DNA of 64,000 bases from Methylosinus sp. H3A (GCF_015709455.1 NZ_JADNQW010000005.1:1860001-1924000), one strand, 5' to 3'. Shown: positions 27,315-36,727, counted from the first letter of the stretch. Notes: generated by a model from the letters alone, not told the origin. A program made the numbers and translations.

Positions 27315-29297
27315 TTACGCCCGCCCCTCGACGCTCTTCTCGATAATCTGCGCGAGATCGGTCATGATCGCGTTGAGATCGTAATTCTTCGGCGTGTAGA
27401 CCGCCGCCACGCCATTCTCGCGCAGCAGCTTCTCGTCCGCCGGCGGGATGATGCCGCCGACGACGAGCGGAACCTCGCTGAGGCCCTTTTCCTTCATTAG
27501 CCGCAGCACCTCATGGGCGAGCGTCACATGCGAGCCGGAGAGGATGGAGAGGCCGACGCAATGCGCGCCTTCCTTCTGCGCGGTCTCGACCAGCTCGGCC
27601 GGGGTCGAGCGAATGCCGGCATAGATCACGTCGAAGCCGGCGTCGCGGGCGCGCACGGCGATCTGCTCGGCGCCGTTGGAATGGCCGTCGAGGCCCGGCT
27701 TGCCGACCAGAAACTTGGCGCGCTGGCCGATCTTGGTGGAGACGCGCTGCACCTCCTCGCGCACCGCGTCGAGCTGGCCGCCGACCTGCCGCGCCGTGGC
27801 GGAGACGCCGGTCGGCGCGCGATATTCGCCGAACACGCCGCGCAGCACCGTGCCCCATTCGCCCGTCGTCACGCCGGCCTTGGCGGCGGCGATCGAGGGC
27901 TCGACCATATTGCGGCCTTCCTTCGCCGCGCGGACCAGCTCGTCGAGCGCAGCCTGCGCGGCCTTGGCGTCGCGCTGCGCGCGCCAGGCGTTCAGCCGGG
28001 CGATCTGCTCGGCCTCGACATGCTCGGGCACGACCATGATCTGATTGTCGCCGGCGGTGAGCGGCGAGGGCTCGCCCTCCGTGAATTTATTGACGCCGAC
28101 GACGATCTGCTCGCCGGCCTCGATCGACTCGAGCCGCGCGGTGTTGCTCTCGACCAGCTTCGACTTCATATAGCCGAGCTCGACCGCCGCCGCGGCGCCG
28201 CCCAGCTCGTCGATCTTCTTCAGCTCGGCGACGGCCTCTTCCTTCAGCGCCGCGACCTTTTTGGCGATCACCGGATTGCCGTCGAAAATATCGCCGAATT
28301 CCAGCAGATCGGTCTCATAGGCCATGATCTGCTGCATGCGCAGCGACCATTGCTGATCGAAGGGCCGCGGCAGGCCGAGCGCCTCGTTCCAGGCCGGCAG
28401 CTGCACGGCGCGGGCGCGCGCGTTCTTCGACAGCACAACGGCCAACGACTCGATCAATATGCGATAGACGTTGTTCTCCGGCTGCTGCTCGGTGAGGCCG
28501 AGAGAATTCACCTGCACGCCATAGCGGAAGCGGCGGGATTTCTCGTCCGTGACGCCATAGCGGTCGCGGGTGATCTCGTCCCACAGCTCGACGAAAGCGC
28601 GCATCTTGCACAGCTCGGTGACGAAGCGCATCCCGGCATTGACGAAGAAGGAGATGCGGCCGACCACCTCGGCGAAATCCTTGTCCGAAAGGCCCGCGCG
28701 CTTCACCCCGTCGAGAATGGCGCAAGCGGTGGCGAGCGCATAGGCCAGCTCCTGCGCCGGCGTCGCGCCGGCCTCCTGCAGATGGTAGGAGCAGACATTC
28801 ATCGGGTTGAACTTGGGGCATTCCTTCGTGGTGAAGAGAATGAGGTCCTGCGTCAGCCGCAGGGATTGCGCCGGCGGAAACACATAAGAGCCGCGCGACA
28901 GATATTCCTTGATGATGTCGTTCTGCGTCGTGCCCTGCAGTTTTCCACGCGGAGCGCCCTGCTCGTCGGCCGCGGCGATGTAGAGCGCGAACAGCCAGAC
29001 GGCGGTGGCGTTGATGGTCATCGACGTGTTCATGTCGGCGATCGGAATGCCGTCGAAGAGGGTCCGCATGTCGCCGAGATGCGACACGGGCACGCCGACC
29101 TTGCCGACCTCGCCGCGCGAGAGAATATGGTCGCTGTCATAGCCGGTCTGGGTCGGCAGATCGAAGGCGATGGAGAGACCCGTCTGGCCCTTGGCGAGAT
29201 TGGAGCGATAGAGAAGATTCGACTCCTTGGCCGTGGAATGGCCGGCATAGGTGCGGAACAGCCAGGGCTTGTCGCGACGGGGTGCGGATTCGGTCAT
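27315..29297 (-). CDS. ecm: Ethylmalonyl-CoA mutase (MeaA-type)
   Basis: The 660-aa coenzyme B12 enzyme combines the substrate barrel (GLSIAFDLPTQTGYDSD; TMTINATA-like SMTINATAVWLFALYIA; YVFPPAQSLRL) with a C-terminal cobalamin domain. The B12 motif DGHSNG has its lower-axial His at residue 539, followed by GLSILSGSH and VVGGIIPP. The size and the YVFPPAQSLRL block fit Ecm/MeaA rather than the longer MutB-type methylmalonyl-CoA mutases. Ecm converts ethylmalonyl-CoA to methylsuccinyl-CoA, the substrate of Mcd. The start at 29297 has upstream purines; a longer in-frame ATG at 29333 is possible. ccr lies 1 kb away and cobU 6 kb away. Confidence 0.9.
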   Translation of the reverse strand: MTESAPRRDKPWLFRTYAGHSTAKESNLLYRSNLAKGQTGLSIAFDLPTQTGYDSDHILSRGEVGKVGVPVSHLGDMRTLFDGIPIADMNTSMTINATAVWLFALYIAAADEQGAPRGKLQGTTQNDIIKEYLSRGSYVFPPAQSLRLTQDLILFTTKECPKFNPMNVCSYHLQEAGATPAQELAYALATACAILDGVKRAGLSDKDFAEVVGRISFFVNAGMRFVTELCKMRAFVELWDEITRDRYGVTDEKSRRFRYGVQVNSLGLTEQQPENNVYRILIESLAVVLSKNARARAVQLPAWNEALGLPRPFDQQWSLRMQQIMAYETDLLEFGDIFDGNPVIAKKVAALKEEAVAELKKIDELGGAAAAVELGYMKSKLVESNTARLESIEAGEQIVVGVNKFTEGEPSPLTAGDNQIMVVPEHVEAEQIARLNAWRAQRDAKAAQAALDELVRAAKEGRNMVEPSIAAAKAGVTTGEWGTVLRGVFGEYRAPTGVSATARQVGGQLDAVREEVQRVSTKIGQRAKFLVGKPGLDGHSNGAEQIAVRARDAGFDVIYAGIRSTPAELVETAQKEGAHCVGLSILSGSHVTLAHEVLRLMKEKGLSEVPLVVGGIIPPADEKLLRENGVAAVYTPKNYDLNAIMTDLAQIIEKSVEGRA

Positions 29298-29382
29298 GTG
29301 TTCGGTCTCCCTCCGAAGCTTGCGATAACACAAGACGCTGGCGGGACGAAAGCGGGCGGGTCGGCGCGGGGAAACAAGGGAC

Positions 29383-29793
29383 TCAGCCCAGCACGTCGAC
29401 CCCGGAGGCGCGAGCCGCCCGCGCCAGGGCGGCGTCGAGCGTCGCGAGCGGCATGCGGCGACGCTGCGCCAGCTCTAGATAGGCGGCGTCATAGATGGTG
29501 AGGCGGTGAATATCGGCCAGACGGAGCGTCGCCGACCACATCCATCCATTGGAGTCGTCGTCCGGCGCAATGTCGAATGTCGCGAGCTTTTCCAGGCATT
29601 CGCCTCGGTAGGCGGGATCGATCCGTTTTCGTCGGACTGCCATGAGAAACGCATTCGCGACTTCCGCCGGCCAGTGGGGTGGAACCGTTCCACCTTCGGC
29701 GGCGAGCCTCGACATGACCTCGTCTATCGCGTCGTTGCACTCATCGGGGAAGAACCATGCGACGGTGATCGAGGCGTCGACGACCACGGTCAT
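29383..29793 (-). CDS. vapC: PIN-domain toxin, VapC family
   Basis: The 136-aa product has the PIN acidic residues: VVVDASITVAWFFPDE (first Asp), PAEVANAFLMAV (Glu), TIYDAAYLELA (Asp) and LATLDAALA (Asp). VapC toxins cleave tRNA or rRNA. Its start overlaps the antitoxin stop by ATGA, the classic toxin-antitoxin layout. Confidence 0.93.
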   Translation of the reverse strand: MTVVVDASITVAWFFPDECNDAIDEVMSRLAAEGGTVPPHWPAEVANAFLMAVRRKRIDPAYRGECLEKLATFDIAPDDDSNGWMWSATLRLADIHRLTIYDAAYLELAQRRRMPLATLDAALARAARASGVDVLG

Positions 29794-30029
29794 CGACGGC
29801 CTTCATTGATCAGATCCTTGATTTTGAGCCCGCCGAGCGAATGCCCTTTGCGCATTTCCTTGATCGCCTCGACGGCGGCGCGCGCCTTTGCGACGTCATG
29901 CTCGGAACGGATGGGCGCGAGCCGCGCCACCGGCTTGCCGCGGCGGGTGATGACGATCTCCTCGCCCTTCTCGACCCGGTCGAGCAGGTTGCCGAGCGTG
30001 TTCTTCGCCTCGAAAGCGCCGATCTCCAT
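29790..30029 (-). CDS. vapB: Phd/YefM-family antitoxin
   Basis: The 79-aa product has the Phd/YefM N-terminus (IGAFEAKNTLGNLLDRVEKGEEIVITRRGKPVARLAP) that binds DNA and dimerises, and a C-terminal tail (GLKIKDLINEGR) that would bind the toxin. It is translated first and is coupled to vapC. No second operator was identified. Confidence 0.93.
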   Translation of the reverse strand: MEIGAFEAKNTLGNLLDRVEKGEEIVITRRGKPVARLAPIRSEHDVAKARAAVEAIKEMRKGHSLGGLKIKDLINEGRR

Positions 30030-30287
30030 TATCGCCTCCCCCGAACCAGCTCAACTAGCTTAATGCGCCGGCCGATGCCTGGCAAGGTCGCGTGGCGGGC
30101 GGCCGTTGTCTCCGTTTGAAATTCCGCTCGGCGGCGCATCGCGGAAATTCGAACCGCGACCGCGCCGCCGCTCTCCGGCCTCCGCCCCCGCCCGAATATC
30201 GCTCTGTTCAGCCGAAAGCCGGCCGTATATGAATGGCCGCCTCGGCCCGCCGCCGGCCAAGAAAGAGAGTTCCCGAGGAGCCCGACG

Positions 30288-31544
30288 TTGACCGCACTGA
30301 AAGACCTCTACGACATCGGCGAGATTCCGCCGCTCGGCCATGTTCCCGCCAAGATGCACGCCTGGGTCGTCCGCAAGGAGCGGCATGGACCGCCCGAGGA
30401 GTCGATGCAGCTCGAGGTGGTGCCCACCTGGGAGCTCGACAGCCATGACGTGCTCGTTCTGGTGATGGCGGCGGGCGTCAACTACAATGGCGTCTGGGCC
30501 GCGCTCGGCCAGCCGATCTCCGTGCTCGATGTCCACAAGCTCCCCTATCATATCGCCGGCTCCGACGCCGCCGGCATCGTCTGGGCCGTCGGCTCCAAGG
30601 TGAAGCGCTGGAAGGTCGGCGACGAGGTCGTCGTCCACTGCAACCAGGACGATGGGGACGACGAGGAGTGCAACGGCGGCGACCCGATGTTCTCCGCCTC
30701 GCAGCGCATCTGGGGCTATGAGACGCCGGACGGCTCCTTCGCCCAATTCTGCCGCGTTCAGGACCGCCAGCTCATGGAGCGCCCCAAGCATCTCACTTGG
30801 GAAGAGTCGGCCTCTTATACGCTGACGCTGGCCACCGCCTATCGCATGCTGTTCGGCCATGAGCCGCACCGGCTGAAGCCCAGCGACAATGTCCTCATCT
30901 GGGGCGCCTCGGGCGGTCTCGGCGTGTTCGGCGTGCAGCTCTGCGCGGCGGCCGGCGCCAACGCCATCGGCGTGATCTCGGACGAGAGCAAGCGCGACTA
31001 TGTGCTCTCGCTGGGCGCCAAGGGCGTCATCAACCGCAAGGACTTCAAGGGCTGCTGGGGCCAGCTGCCGACCGTCAACACGCCGGAGTTCAACGACTGG
31101 TCCAAGGCCGCCCGCAATTTCGGCAAGGCGATCTGGGACATCACCGGCAAGAAGGACGTCGACATCGTCTTCGAGCATCCGGGCGAGCAGACCTTCCCGC
31201 TCTCCTGCATGGTGGTGAAGCGCGGCGGCATGGTGGTGTTCTGCGCCGGCACGACCGGCTTCAACCTCACCTTCGACGCCCGCTATGTGTGGATGCGTCA
31301 GAAGCGCATCCAGGGCTCGCATTTCGCGCATCTGAAGCAGGCGGCCGCGGCCAATCGCTTCGTCGTGGACCGCCGCGTCGATCCCTGCCTGTCGGAAGTC
31401 TTCCCCTGGGCGAAGATACCGCATGCGCACACGAAGATGTGGAAGAACGAGCACGCCCCCGGCAATATGGCCGTGCTGGTCAACGCCCCGACCACCGGCC
31501 TGCGCTCGCTCGAGGATGTGATCGCGGCTGCGGGGAAGAAGTGA
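30288..31544 (+). CDS. ccr: Crotonyl-CoA carboxylase/reductase
   Basis: This 418-aa NADPH enzyme reductively carboxylates crotonyl-CoA to ethylmalonyl-CoA, the key EMC step. It belongs to the MDR family: AAGVNYNGVWAALGQP (residues 62-77, including the Asn of the CO2 site), HIAGSDAAGIVWAVG, VHCNQDDGDDEECNGGDPMF (the CCR-specific insertion) and the nucleotide loop GASGGLGVFGVQL from 206. The C-terminus has HAPGNMAVLVNAPTTGLRSL. It uses a TTG start at 30288 with CGAGGAG upstream; no better start is in frame. Together with ecm and mcd it supports glyoxylate regeneration. Confidence 0.96.
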   Translation: MTALKDLYDIGEIPPLGHVPAKMHAWVVRKERHGPPEESMQLEVVPTWELDSHDVLVLVMAAGVNYNGVWAALGQPISVLDVHKLPYHIAGSDAAGIVWAVGSKVKRWKVGDEVVVHCNQDDGDDEECNGGDPMFSASQRIWGYETPDGSFAQFCRVQDRQLMERPKHLTWEESASYTLTLATAYRMLFGHEPHRLKPSDNVLIWGASGGLGVFGVQLCAAAGANAIGVISDESKRDYVLSLGAKGVINRKDFKGCWGQLPTVNTPEFNDWSKAARNFGKAIWDITGKKDVDIVFEHPGEQTFPLSCMVVKRGGMVVFCAGTTGFNLTFDARYVWMRQKRIQGSHFAHLKQAAAANRFVVDRRVDPCLSEVFPWAKIPHAHTKMWKNEHAPGNMAVLVNAPTTGLRSLEDVIAAAGKK

Positions 31545-31987
31545 CGTGAACAGCGCGTCAATCGCTCGGGCAACCTGAGCAGGGCGATCGGGTGAAGGGC
31601 AGCCACCCTCGCCCTCATGCTGAGGAGGACGCGAAGCGGCCGTCTCGAAGCACGAGGGCGAGCTCCAGAAGGTGGCGCATGAAGGTTTCCTCGTCCTTCG
31701 AGACGCCCGCTGCGCGGGCTCCTCAGGATGAGGAAACCTTCACCCGATCGCTCGGGCGACCTGAGCCCAAGCGATTGACAGCGGCGGAGTCATATGAAAG
31801 ATTTTAATTAATTGCATACGACAGCACAGAGGCCAGCACTGCCGATCGGGCGTGACTGCGCTGTCGTATCGTTCGAGCGCGCGCCGATGTGATGCCGGGT
31901 CGGACGGGCGCTTCGAAGCGACTTCCCACGTTTCTTCGAAGCGCGGAAAGCTGCGAGAATGCTCTCGGCGTCGGGAGGCGATTTCGC
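31545..31987. other. 443-bp intergenic region holding a palindromic repeat
   Basis: Between ccr and the ABC exporter genes lies repeat copy B (31605-31746) flanked by 20-bp direct repeats. The rest has no reading frame with coding character. The promoter of the ABC operon is expected between about 31770 and 31980, where a short AT-rich stretch (TTTTAATTAATTG) occurs near 31800. Confidence 0.6.
31561..31766 (+). repeat. 150-bp dispersed palindromic repeat, copy B, with flanking direct repeats
   Basis: The core (31605-31746) matches copy A at 24449-24597 in inverted orientation. It is flanked by ATCGCTCGGGCAACCTGAGC at 31561-31580 and the same sequence with one change at 31747-31766. The flanks could be a target duplication or part of a composite repeat. 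Confidence 0.8.
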
Positions 31988-32710
31988 ATGTTGGAAGCGC
32001 GCGAGCTGACCAAGAGATATGAGGGCAAGGCGGATCGCGCCGCCCTCGACCGGCTGAATCTGCATATTCCCGGCGGCGAGGCGTTCTGTCTGCTCGGACC
32101 CAATGGCGCCGGCAAGACGACGACTGTCAATCTCTTCCTCAATTTCATCGCGCCGACCTCCGGCCAGGCGCTCGTCGGCGGCGTCGACTCGGCGCGCGAG
32201 CCGCTCGAGGCGCGTCGGCGCCTCGCCTATATCCCTGAGACCGTCATGCTCTATGGCGCGCTCAGCGGGCTCGAGAATCTCGAATATTTCACCGAGATTT
32301 CCGGAGGCCGGCGTCTCGCGCGGGCGGAATTGCTCGCCCTGCTCGGCGAGGCCGGGCTCGCGGAGGAGGCGGCCTTCCGGCGCGTCTCCGGCTATTCCAA
32401 GGGCATGCGGCAGAAGGTCGGCGTCGCCGTCGCTCTGGCGCGGCGCGCGCAGGCGCTGCTGCTCGACGAGCCGACCTCCGGCCTCGATCCGCTCGCCGCC
32501 AATGAGTTCGCTGCTCTGGTCGAGAAGCTGCGCAAGCAGGGCATGGCGATATTGATGGTCACGCACGACCTCTTCCTCGCCAAGCAATGCGGCACGCGCA
32601 TCGGCGTGATGCAGGCGGGCCGGCTCGTCTCCGTATTCGGCGCCGACGACGTCGATCATCTCGGCCTCGAGCGCGCCTATCTCGAGCAGTTCAGAGGAGC
32701 GGCCGCATGA
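31988..32710 (+). CDS. ABC transporter ATP-binding protein
   Basis: The 240-aa ATPase has Walker A GPNGAGKTTT, the signature YSKGMRQK, Walker B ALLLDEPTSGLDP and the switch His in MVTHDLF. It is of the exporter (ABC-2) type and is translated with two permeases that follow: its stop overlaps the next start by ATGA. The cargo is unknown. Confidence 0.93.
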   Translation: MLEARELTKRYEGKADRAALDRLNLHIPGGEAFCLLGPNGAGKTTTVNLFLNFIAPTSGQALVGGVDSAREPLEARRRLAYIPETVMLYGALSGLENLEYFTEISGGRRLARAELLALLGEAGLAEEAAFRRVSGYSKGMRQKVGVAVALARRAQALLLDEPTSGLDPLAANEFAALVEKLRKQGMAILMVTHDLFLAKQCGTRIGVMQAGRLVSVFGADDVDHLGLERAYLEQFRGAAA

Positions 32711-34188
32711 GCGAGATCGTCGTCGCGAAAGCGCCTGCGGCGCAGGCGCCCGCCGGCCGTTGGCGCGTCGCCCGCGCCGTGGCCCTCAAGGAATGGGCGG
32801 AGCTGCGCCGCGACAGCCGCCTCGCCTGGCTGTTCGGCCTCGTCTTTCTGCTGATGCTCGGCGCGCTCGCTTTCGGCGCCGCGCAGCATATGCGGCTGGA
32901 TCGCGACCGCGCCGCCGCCGCCGCGACCGACCGCGTGCTGTGGACAGGGCAGGGCGCGAAGAACCCGCACGCCGCCGCGCATTTCGGCCAATACGCCTTC
33001 AAGCCGCAGAGCCCGCTGGCGCTCGCCGATCCGGGCGTCGACGCCTATGTCGGCGAGGCCGTCTGGCTGGAGGCGCATAAGCAGAATGAGGCGCAATTTC
33101 GCGCGGCGCGCGACGCCGGCGTCGGCGCGCGGCTCGGCGGATTGTCATTCGCCTTTGTGCTGCAAACGATCATGCCGCTCGTCGCCGTTCTGCTCGGCTT
33201 CGCCGGCTTCGCGGGTGAGCGCGAGCGCGGCACATTGCGCCAGCTGATGAGCCTCGGCGCCTCGCCCATCGATATTCTCGCCGGCAAGGCGCTCGCCGCG
33301 CTCGGCGCTCTTTCGGTCCTGCTCATTCCGGCTTTCGCAGCGGCCGTGCTGGCGACGCTCTTCCTCGCCGATCATGATTTCTCCGTCGCCGATCAGCTCG
33401 AGCGGCTGCTCGCGCTCTCTCTCGGCTATGGTCTCTATCTCGCAGGCTTCGTCTTTCTCGCGCTCGGCGTGTCGGCTTTTTCGAAGTCCACGCGCACGGC
33501 GCTGGTGCTCCTGCTCGCCTTCTGGCTCGCCAATTGTTTTCTCGCCCCGCGCGTGATGGCCGATGCCGCCAAACGCGTCGCGCCGCTGCCCACCGCGCTC
33601 GAGTTCCGCAACGCCATCGCCGAGGACAAGAACAAAACCTTCGGCCATGACGAGACGCATCCGAGCTTCATCGCCTTTCGCGACAGCGTGCTGGCGCAAT
33701 ATGGCGTCTCGCGCATAGAGGATCTGCCGGTCAATTTCCGTGGCCTCGCGCTGCGCAAGGACGACGAGAACGGCTTCGTCATTTTCGACAAGCATTTCGG
33801 CGCGCTGCAGGCCGCCTTCGACGCGCAGGACAGGCTGCGCGCGGCGCTGGGCTTTCTCTTCCCCGCGCTCGCCATGCAGGCTTTCTCGACGAGCTTCTCG
33901 GGAACGGATTCCTGGCATCAATATGATTTCGCCACAGCGGCGGAAGCGCATCGGCGGCGCATTCAGACTGCCGCGAGCGAGGATCTCATCAATAATGCGC
34001 GTTATGGCGATGCGAGCTATGTCGCTTCGCCACAGATGTGGGCGCGCATTCCCTCCTTCGATTATGCCGCGCCCGCCGTCTCCTGGGCCTTCTCCCATGT
34101 GCGCGGCGATCTCGTCGCGCTCGCTCTGTGGACCGTGCTGACCGCGGCGCTCGCCGTCTTCGCGGCGCGGCGTCTGCGACCGCTGTGA
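32707..34188 (+). CDS. ABC-2 permease, DUF3526-like (1)
   Basis: The 493-aa membrane protein begins with a soluble segment and a first helix (WLFGLVFLLMLGALAFGAA). It has a large periplasmic region at about 60-155 and another at about 300-420, and helices (LQTIMPLVAVLLGFAGFA; AALGALSVLLIPAFAAAVLATLFL; LVLLLAFWLANCFLAPRVM). The motif FAGERERGTLRQLMSLGASP is typical of ABC-2 permeases. The DUF3526 arrangement is inferred. It forms an exporter with the ATPase and the next gene. Confidence 0.85.
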   Translation: MSEIVVAKAPAAQAPAGRWRVARAVALKEWAELRRDSRLAWLFGLVFLLMLGALAFGAAQHMRLDRDRAAAAATDRVLWTGQGAKNPHAAAHFGQYAFKPQSPLALADPGVDAYVGEAVWLEAHKQNEAQFRAARDAGVGARLGGLSFAFVLQTIMPLVAVLLGFAGFAGERERGTLRQLMSLGASPIDILAGKALAALGALSVLLIPAFAAAVLATLFLADHDFSVADQLERLLALSLGYGLYLAGFVFLALGVSAFSKSTRTALVLLLAFWLANCFLAPRVMADAAKRVAPLPTALEFRNAIAEDKNKTFGHDETHPSFIAFRDSVLAQYGVSRIEDLPVNFRGLALRKDDENGFVIFDKHFGALQAAFDAQDRLRAALGFLFPALAMQAFSTSFSGTDSWHQYDFATAAEAHRRRIQTAASEDLINNARYGDASYVASPQMWARIPSFDYAAPAVSWAFSHVRGDLVALALWTVLTAALAVFAARRLRPL

Positions 34189-34196
34189 GGCTCGCC

Positions 34197-35648
34197 ATGA
34201 CTCTCTCTGCGTTTCTCGCCGCCTGGCGGTTCGAATGGCGCCTGCTGCGGCGCGACGCTGCGGCCTGGGCGGTGCTCGCGGCGATCACGACGATGAGCGC
34301 GCTCGCCTTCTTCAACGGCGCCGAGCGCGTCGCGACGCAAAAGGTCGCGATAGAGAACGCTCGACGAGACGAGACGCTGCGCCTCGATTCGCTGCGCAAG
34401 GCGCTCGCCGATATGGAGGCCGGCCGCGTGAAGGGCGAGACGCCGCCCTTTCGCGATCCGCGTAACGCCGTCTTTGTCGGCGGCGGCTCGGCGGCGGCGG
34501 TGGCGGCGCTCGAGCCTGCTCCGCTCGCGATCGTGGCCGCGGGTCAGAGCGATCTCTTTCCCGCGGCGCTCAAAGTGACGAGCGGAACCAAGGATTCCTT
34601 CCTCTTCGCCGATGAGATCGAAAATCCGGCGCATCTCGCCAGCGGCTCGATCGATCTCTCCTTCGTGCTGGTCTTCGTCTTTCCTCTGGCGATTCTCGCG
34701 CTCTGCTTCGATCTTTCGGCCGGCGAGCGCGAGAAGGGCACGCTCGCTCTGACGCTCGCCAGCGCGGAGAGTCCGACCGCCGTTCTGCTCGGCAAGCTGG
34801 CGGCGCGGGCGGGCCTGCCGATATTGGCGATGATCGCGGCGACCTGCGCCGGCGTCTATCTTCTGCGCGGGGCCGAGCCCTTCGCTTCCTGCGCCTTCGC
34901 GCTGCTCGTCGCGGCGATCTTCGCCTATGGCGCCTTTTGGGCGCTGCTCGCGGCCGTCGTCGACAGCTTCGGCAAAAGCTCCGCCTATAATGCGCTGGCG
35001 CTCATCGCCGTCTGGGCCGGCGTCACCATGATCGCGCCCGCCGCCGTCAACACGCTCGCCGACGCGCTCTATCCGGCGCCTTCGCGCTCGGAAATGACGC
35101 TGGCCGCGCGCGCCGCCACGACAGACGCCGATCGCGAGCGCGACGCCGCTCTCGCCCGCTACGCCGAGGAGCACCCCGACGCCACGGCGACGGAGATGAA
35201 GCTCGGCGACGCGAAGGAGCGCACCATTCGCCGCCTCGCCGTGCTGGAGACGGCCAATGCGCGCGTCGAGGAGGTGATGGCGCGTCACGAGGCGCAGCTC
35301 GCCCGCCAGCGCGCGCTCGCCGACCAACTATCCTTTCTCTCGCCGGCGCTGCTGATGTATCGCTCCGTCGCCGATATCTCCGGCTCGGGCGATCGCCGCT
35401 ATGCGGAATTCTCGGCGCGGCTCGATGAATTCCATCGCCAGTGGCGCGATTTCTTCTGGTCGCGCGCCCATGCCGGCCTGTCGTTGACGCAGGCCGATTA
35501 CGCCGCTCTGCCGCGCTTCCCCGCTGCGGCGGCGGAGGCGAGCGTCCCGGCGGGAGTCGTCTCCGGGCTCGCGGGCGGAGTCGGCCTGCCGGCCTTGCTG
35601 CTCGCCGTCTTCGCCTGGCGCGGGCTTCGTCGCTGCAAGGCGGCGTGA
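34197..35648 (+). CDS. ABC-2 permease, DUF3526-like (2)
   Basis: The 483-aa paralogous permease has a first helix (AWAVLAAITTMSALAFF), a periplasmic loop at about 40-150, and helices with the ABC-2 motif LSAGEREKGTLALTLASAESP at about 178-198. A large extracytoplasmic helical region follows (EMTLAARAATTDADRERDAA onward). It ends with a helix (LAGGVGLPALLLAVFAW). It starts 8 nt after the first permease and completes the three-gene exporter. cobU follows after 33 nt. Confidence 0.85.
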   Translation: MTLSAFLAAWRFEWRLLRRDAAAWAVLAAITTMSALAFFNGAERVATQKVAIENARRDETLRLDSLRKALADMEAGRVKGETPPFRDPRNAVFVGGGSAAAVAALEPAPLAIVAAGQSDLFPAALKVTSGTKDSFLFADEIENPAHLASGSIDLSFVLVFVFPLAILALCFDLSAGEREKGTLALTLASAESPTAVLLGKLAARAGLPILAMIAATCAGVYLLRGAEPFASCAFALLVAAIFAYGAFWALLAAVVDSFGKSSAYNALALIAVWAGVTMIAPAAVNTLADALYPAPSRSEMTLAARAATTDADRERDAALARYAEEHPDATATEMKLGDAKERTIRRLAVLETANARVEEVMARHEAQLARQRALADQLSFLSPALLMYRSVADISGSGDRRYAEFSARLDEFHRQWRDFFWSRAHAGLSLTQADYAALPRFPAAAAEASVPAGVVSGLAGGVGLPALLLAVFAWRGLRRCKAA

Positions 35649-35681
35649 TAGGAATATCTCGGCGCTGCTGATCCGAATGGA

Positions 35682-36197
35682 ATGACCGAAAATCCGCATC
35701 TGACCTTCGTCCTCGGCGGCGCGCGCTCCGGCAAGAGCGCCTTCGCCGAAGGACTCGTGACCGCAGAGCCCGGCCCCTGGACCTATATCGCCACGGCGCA
35801 AGCCTTCGACGACGAGATGCGCCGTCGTATCGCTGCGCATAAGGAGCGGCGCGCCGGCGATTGGCGCACGATCGAGGCGCCGCATGCGCTCGCCCAGGCG
35901 GTGCGCGAGGCGCCGGCGGAGCTTCCGCTGCTCGTCGACTGCCTCACTCTATGGCTGAGCAATCGCCTGCTCGCCGAGGCGGATTTGCGCGCCGATCGCG
36001 AGGAATTGCTCGCTGCGCTTACGACGCGACGCGCGCCGACTGTGCTGGTCTCCTCGGAGGTCGGCCTCTCCATCGTGCCGGAGAATGCGCTGGCGCGGCG
36101 CTTTCGCGACGCCGCCGGCGAGCTGCATCAGGCGGTCGCCAAGCAGGCGGCCCGCGTCCATCTCGTCGTCGCCGGCTATCCGCTCATGGTGAAGTGA
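35682..36197 (+). CDS. cobU: Adenosylcobinamide kinase/adenosylcobinamide-phosphate guanylyltransferase
   Basis: The 171-aa bifunctional enzyme of the cobalamin nucleotide-loop pathway has the P-loop FVLGGARSGKSAFAE, TYIATAQAFDDEM, the guanylylation-region RIAAHKERRAGDWRTIE and LPLLVDCLTLWLSN. It should support B12 supply for Ecm. It follows the ABC exporter genes by 33 nt, with no cobalamin riboswitch upstream, and its 3' end overlaps the convergent tetR gene by 22 nt. Confidence 0.95.
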   Translation: MTENPHLTFVLGGARSGKSAFAEGLVTAEPGPWTYIATAQAFDDEMRRRIAAHKERRAGDWRTIEAPHALAQAVREAPAELPLLVDCLTLWLSNRLLAEADLRADREELLAALTTRRAPTVLVSSEVGLSIVPENALARRFRDAAGELHQAVAKQAARVHLVVAGYPLMVK

Positions 36198-36727
36198 CGC
36201 GCCGTCACGCGCTCCGCCACCTTCTCCAGCATGGCTGGATCATCCATCGCGCGGGCCAGCAGCACGCCGCCCTCCAGCGCTGCGAGGGTCGCTTCGGCGC
36301 AGGCCGAATCCTCGCGCAGCGCGACGCGCAGCCAGCGAAGAGTCTCGGCGAAGAAGCGCCGCGCCTCCGCGCCGACCTCGGAGGGCAGGCCGCCCACTTC
36401 CGCCGCCAGCATGCCGAAGAGGCACATGCGTTTCTTCTCCGCCACCGTGCGGCGGAACATTTCCGCGAGCAGGCCGACCGCCTCCGCCGGCGTGCAGCTC
36501 GTGGGATCGCCGAGCTCCTCTAGGCAGAGATCGGCGTAGCGCCGCGCGACGGCGGCGACCAGCGCCGGCTTGGTGGGGAAAAAATAATGGACGCTGGCGC
36601 TCTTCACCCCGACATCGGCGGCGATGTCGCGAAAGCTCACGCCATTATAGCCGTAGCGGCAGAGCCGCTCCTCCGCGCTGTCCAGAATTTTCGCGGCCGT
36701 CCCTTCGCCGCGTCGCGCCGTCATCAT
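36176..36727 (-). CDS. TetR/AcrR-family transcriptional regulator
   Basis: The 183-aa product has the N-terminal HTH (KILDSAEERLCRYGYNGVSFRDIAADVGVKSASVHYFFPTK), a classic TetR DNA-binding domain. The ligand domain is unassigned. It is divergent from the AhpD-like gene; the 18-bp perfect palindrome at 36797-36814 between them is its likely operator. A second ATG lies at 36724. Confidence 0.92.
   Translation of the reverse strand: MMTARRGEGTAAKILDSAEERLCRYGYNGVSFRDIAADVGVKSASVHYFFPTKPALVAAVARRYADLCLEELGDPTSCTPAEAVGLLAEMFRRTVAEKKRMCLFGMLAAEVGGLPSEVGAEARRFFAETLRWLRVALREDSACAEATLAALEGGVLLARAMDDPAMLEKVAERVTARHFTMSG

Noticed and set aside
27513-29501. 662-codon frame antisense to ecm
   Set aside because: Shadow of the mutase gene, no recognisable domain.
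24449-31766. Palindromic repeats as a CRISPR array
   Set aside because: Copies are 150 bp, two in number and far apart, with no regular spacers or cas genes.
35649-35681. Cobalamin riboswitch expected before cobU
   Set aside because: Only 33 nt separate it from the permease gene, and no B12-box was seen there.
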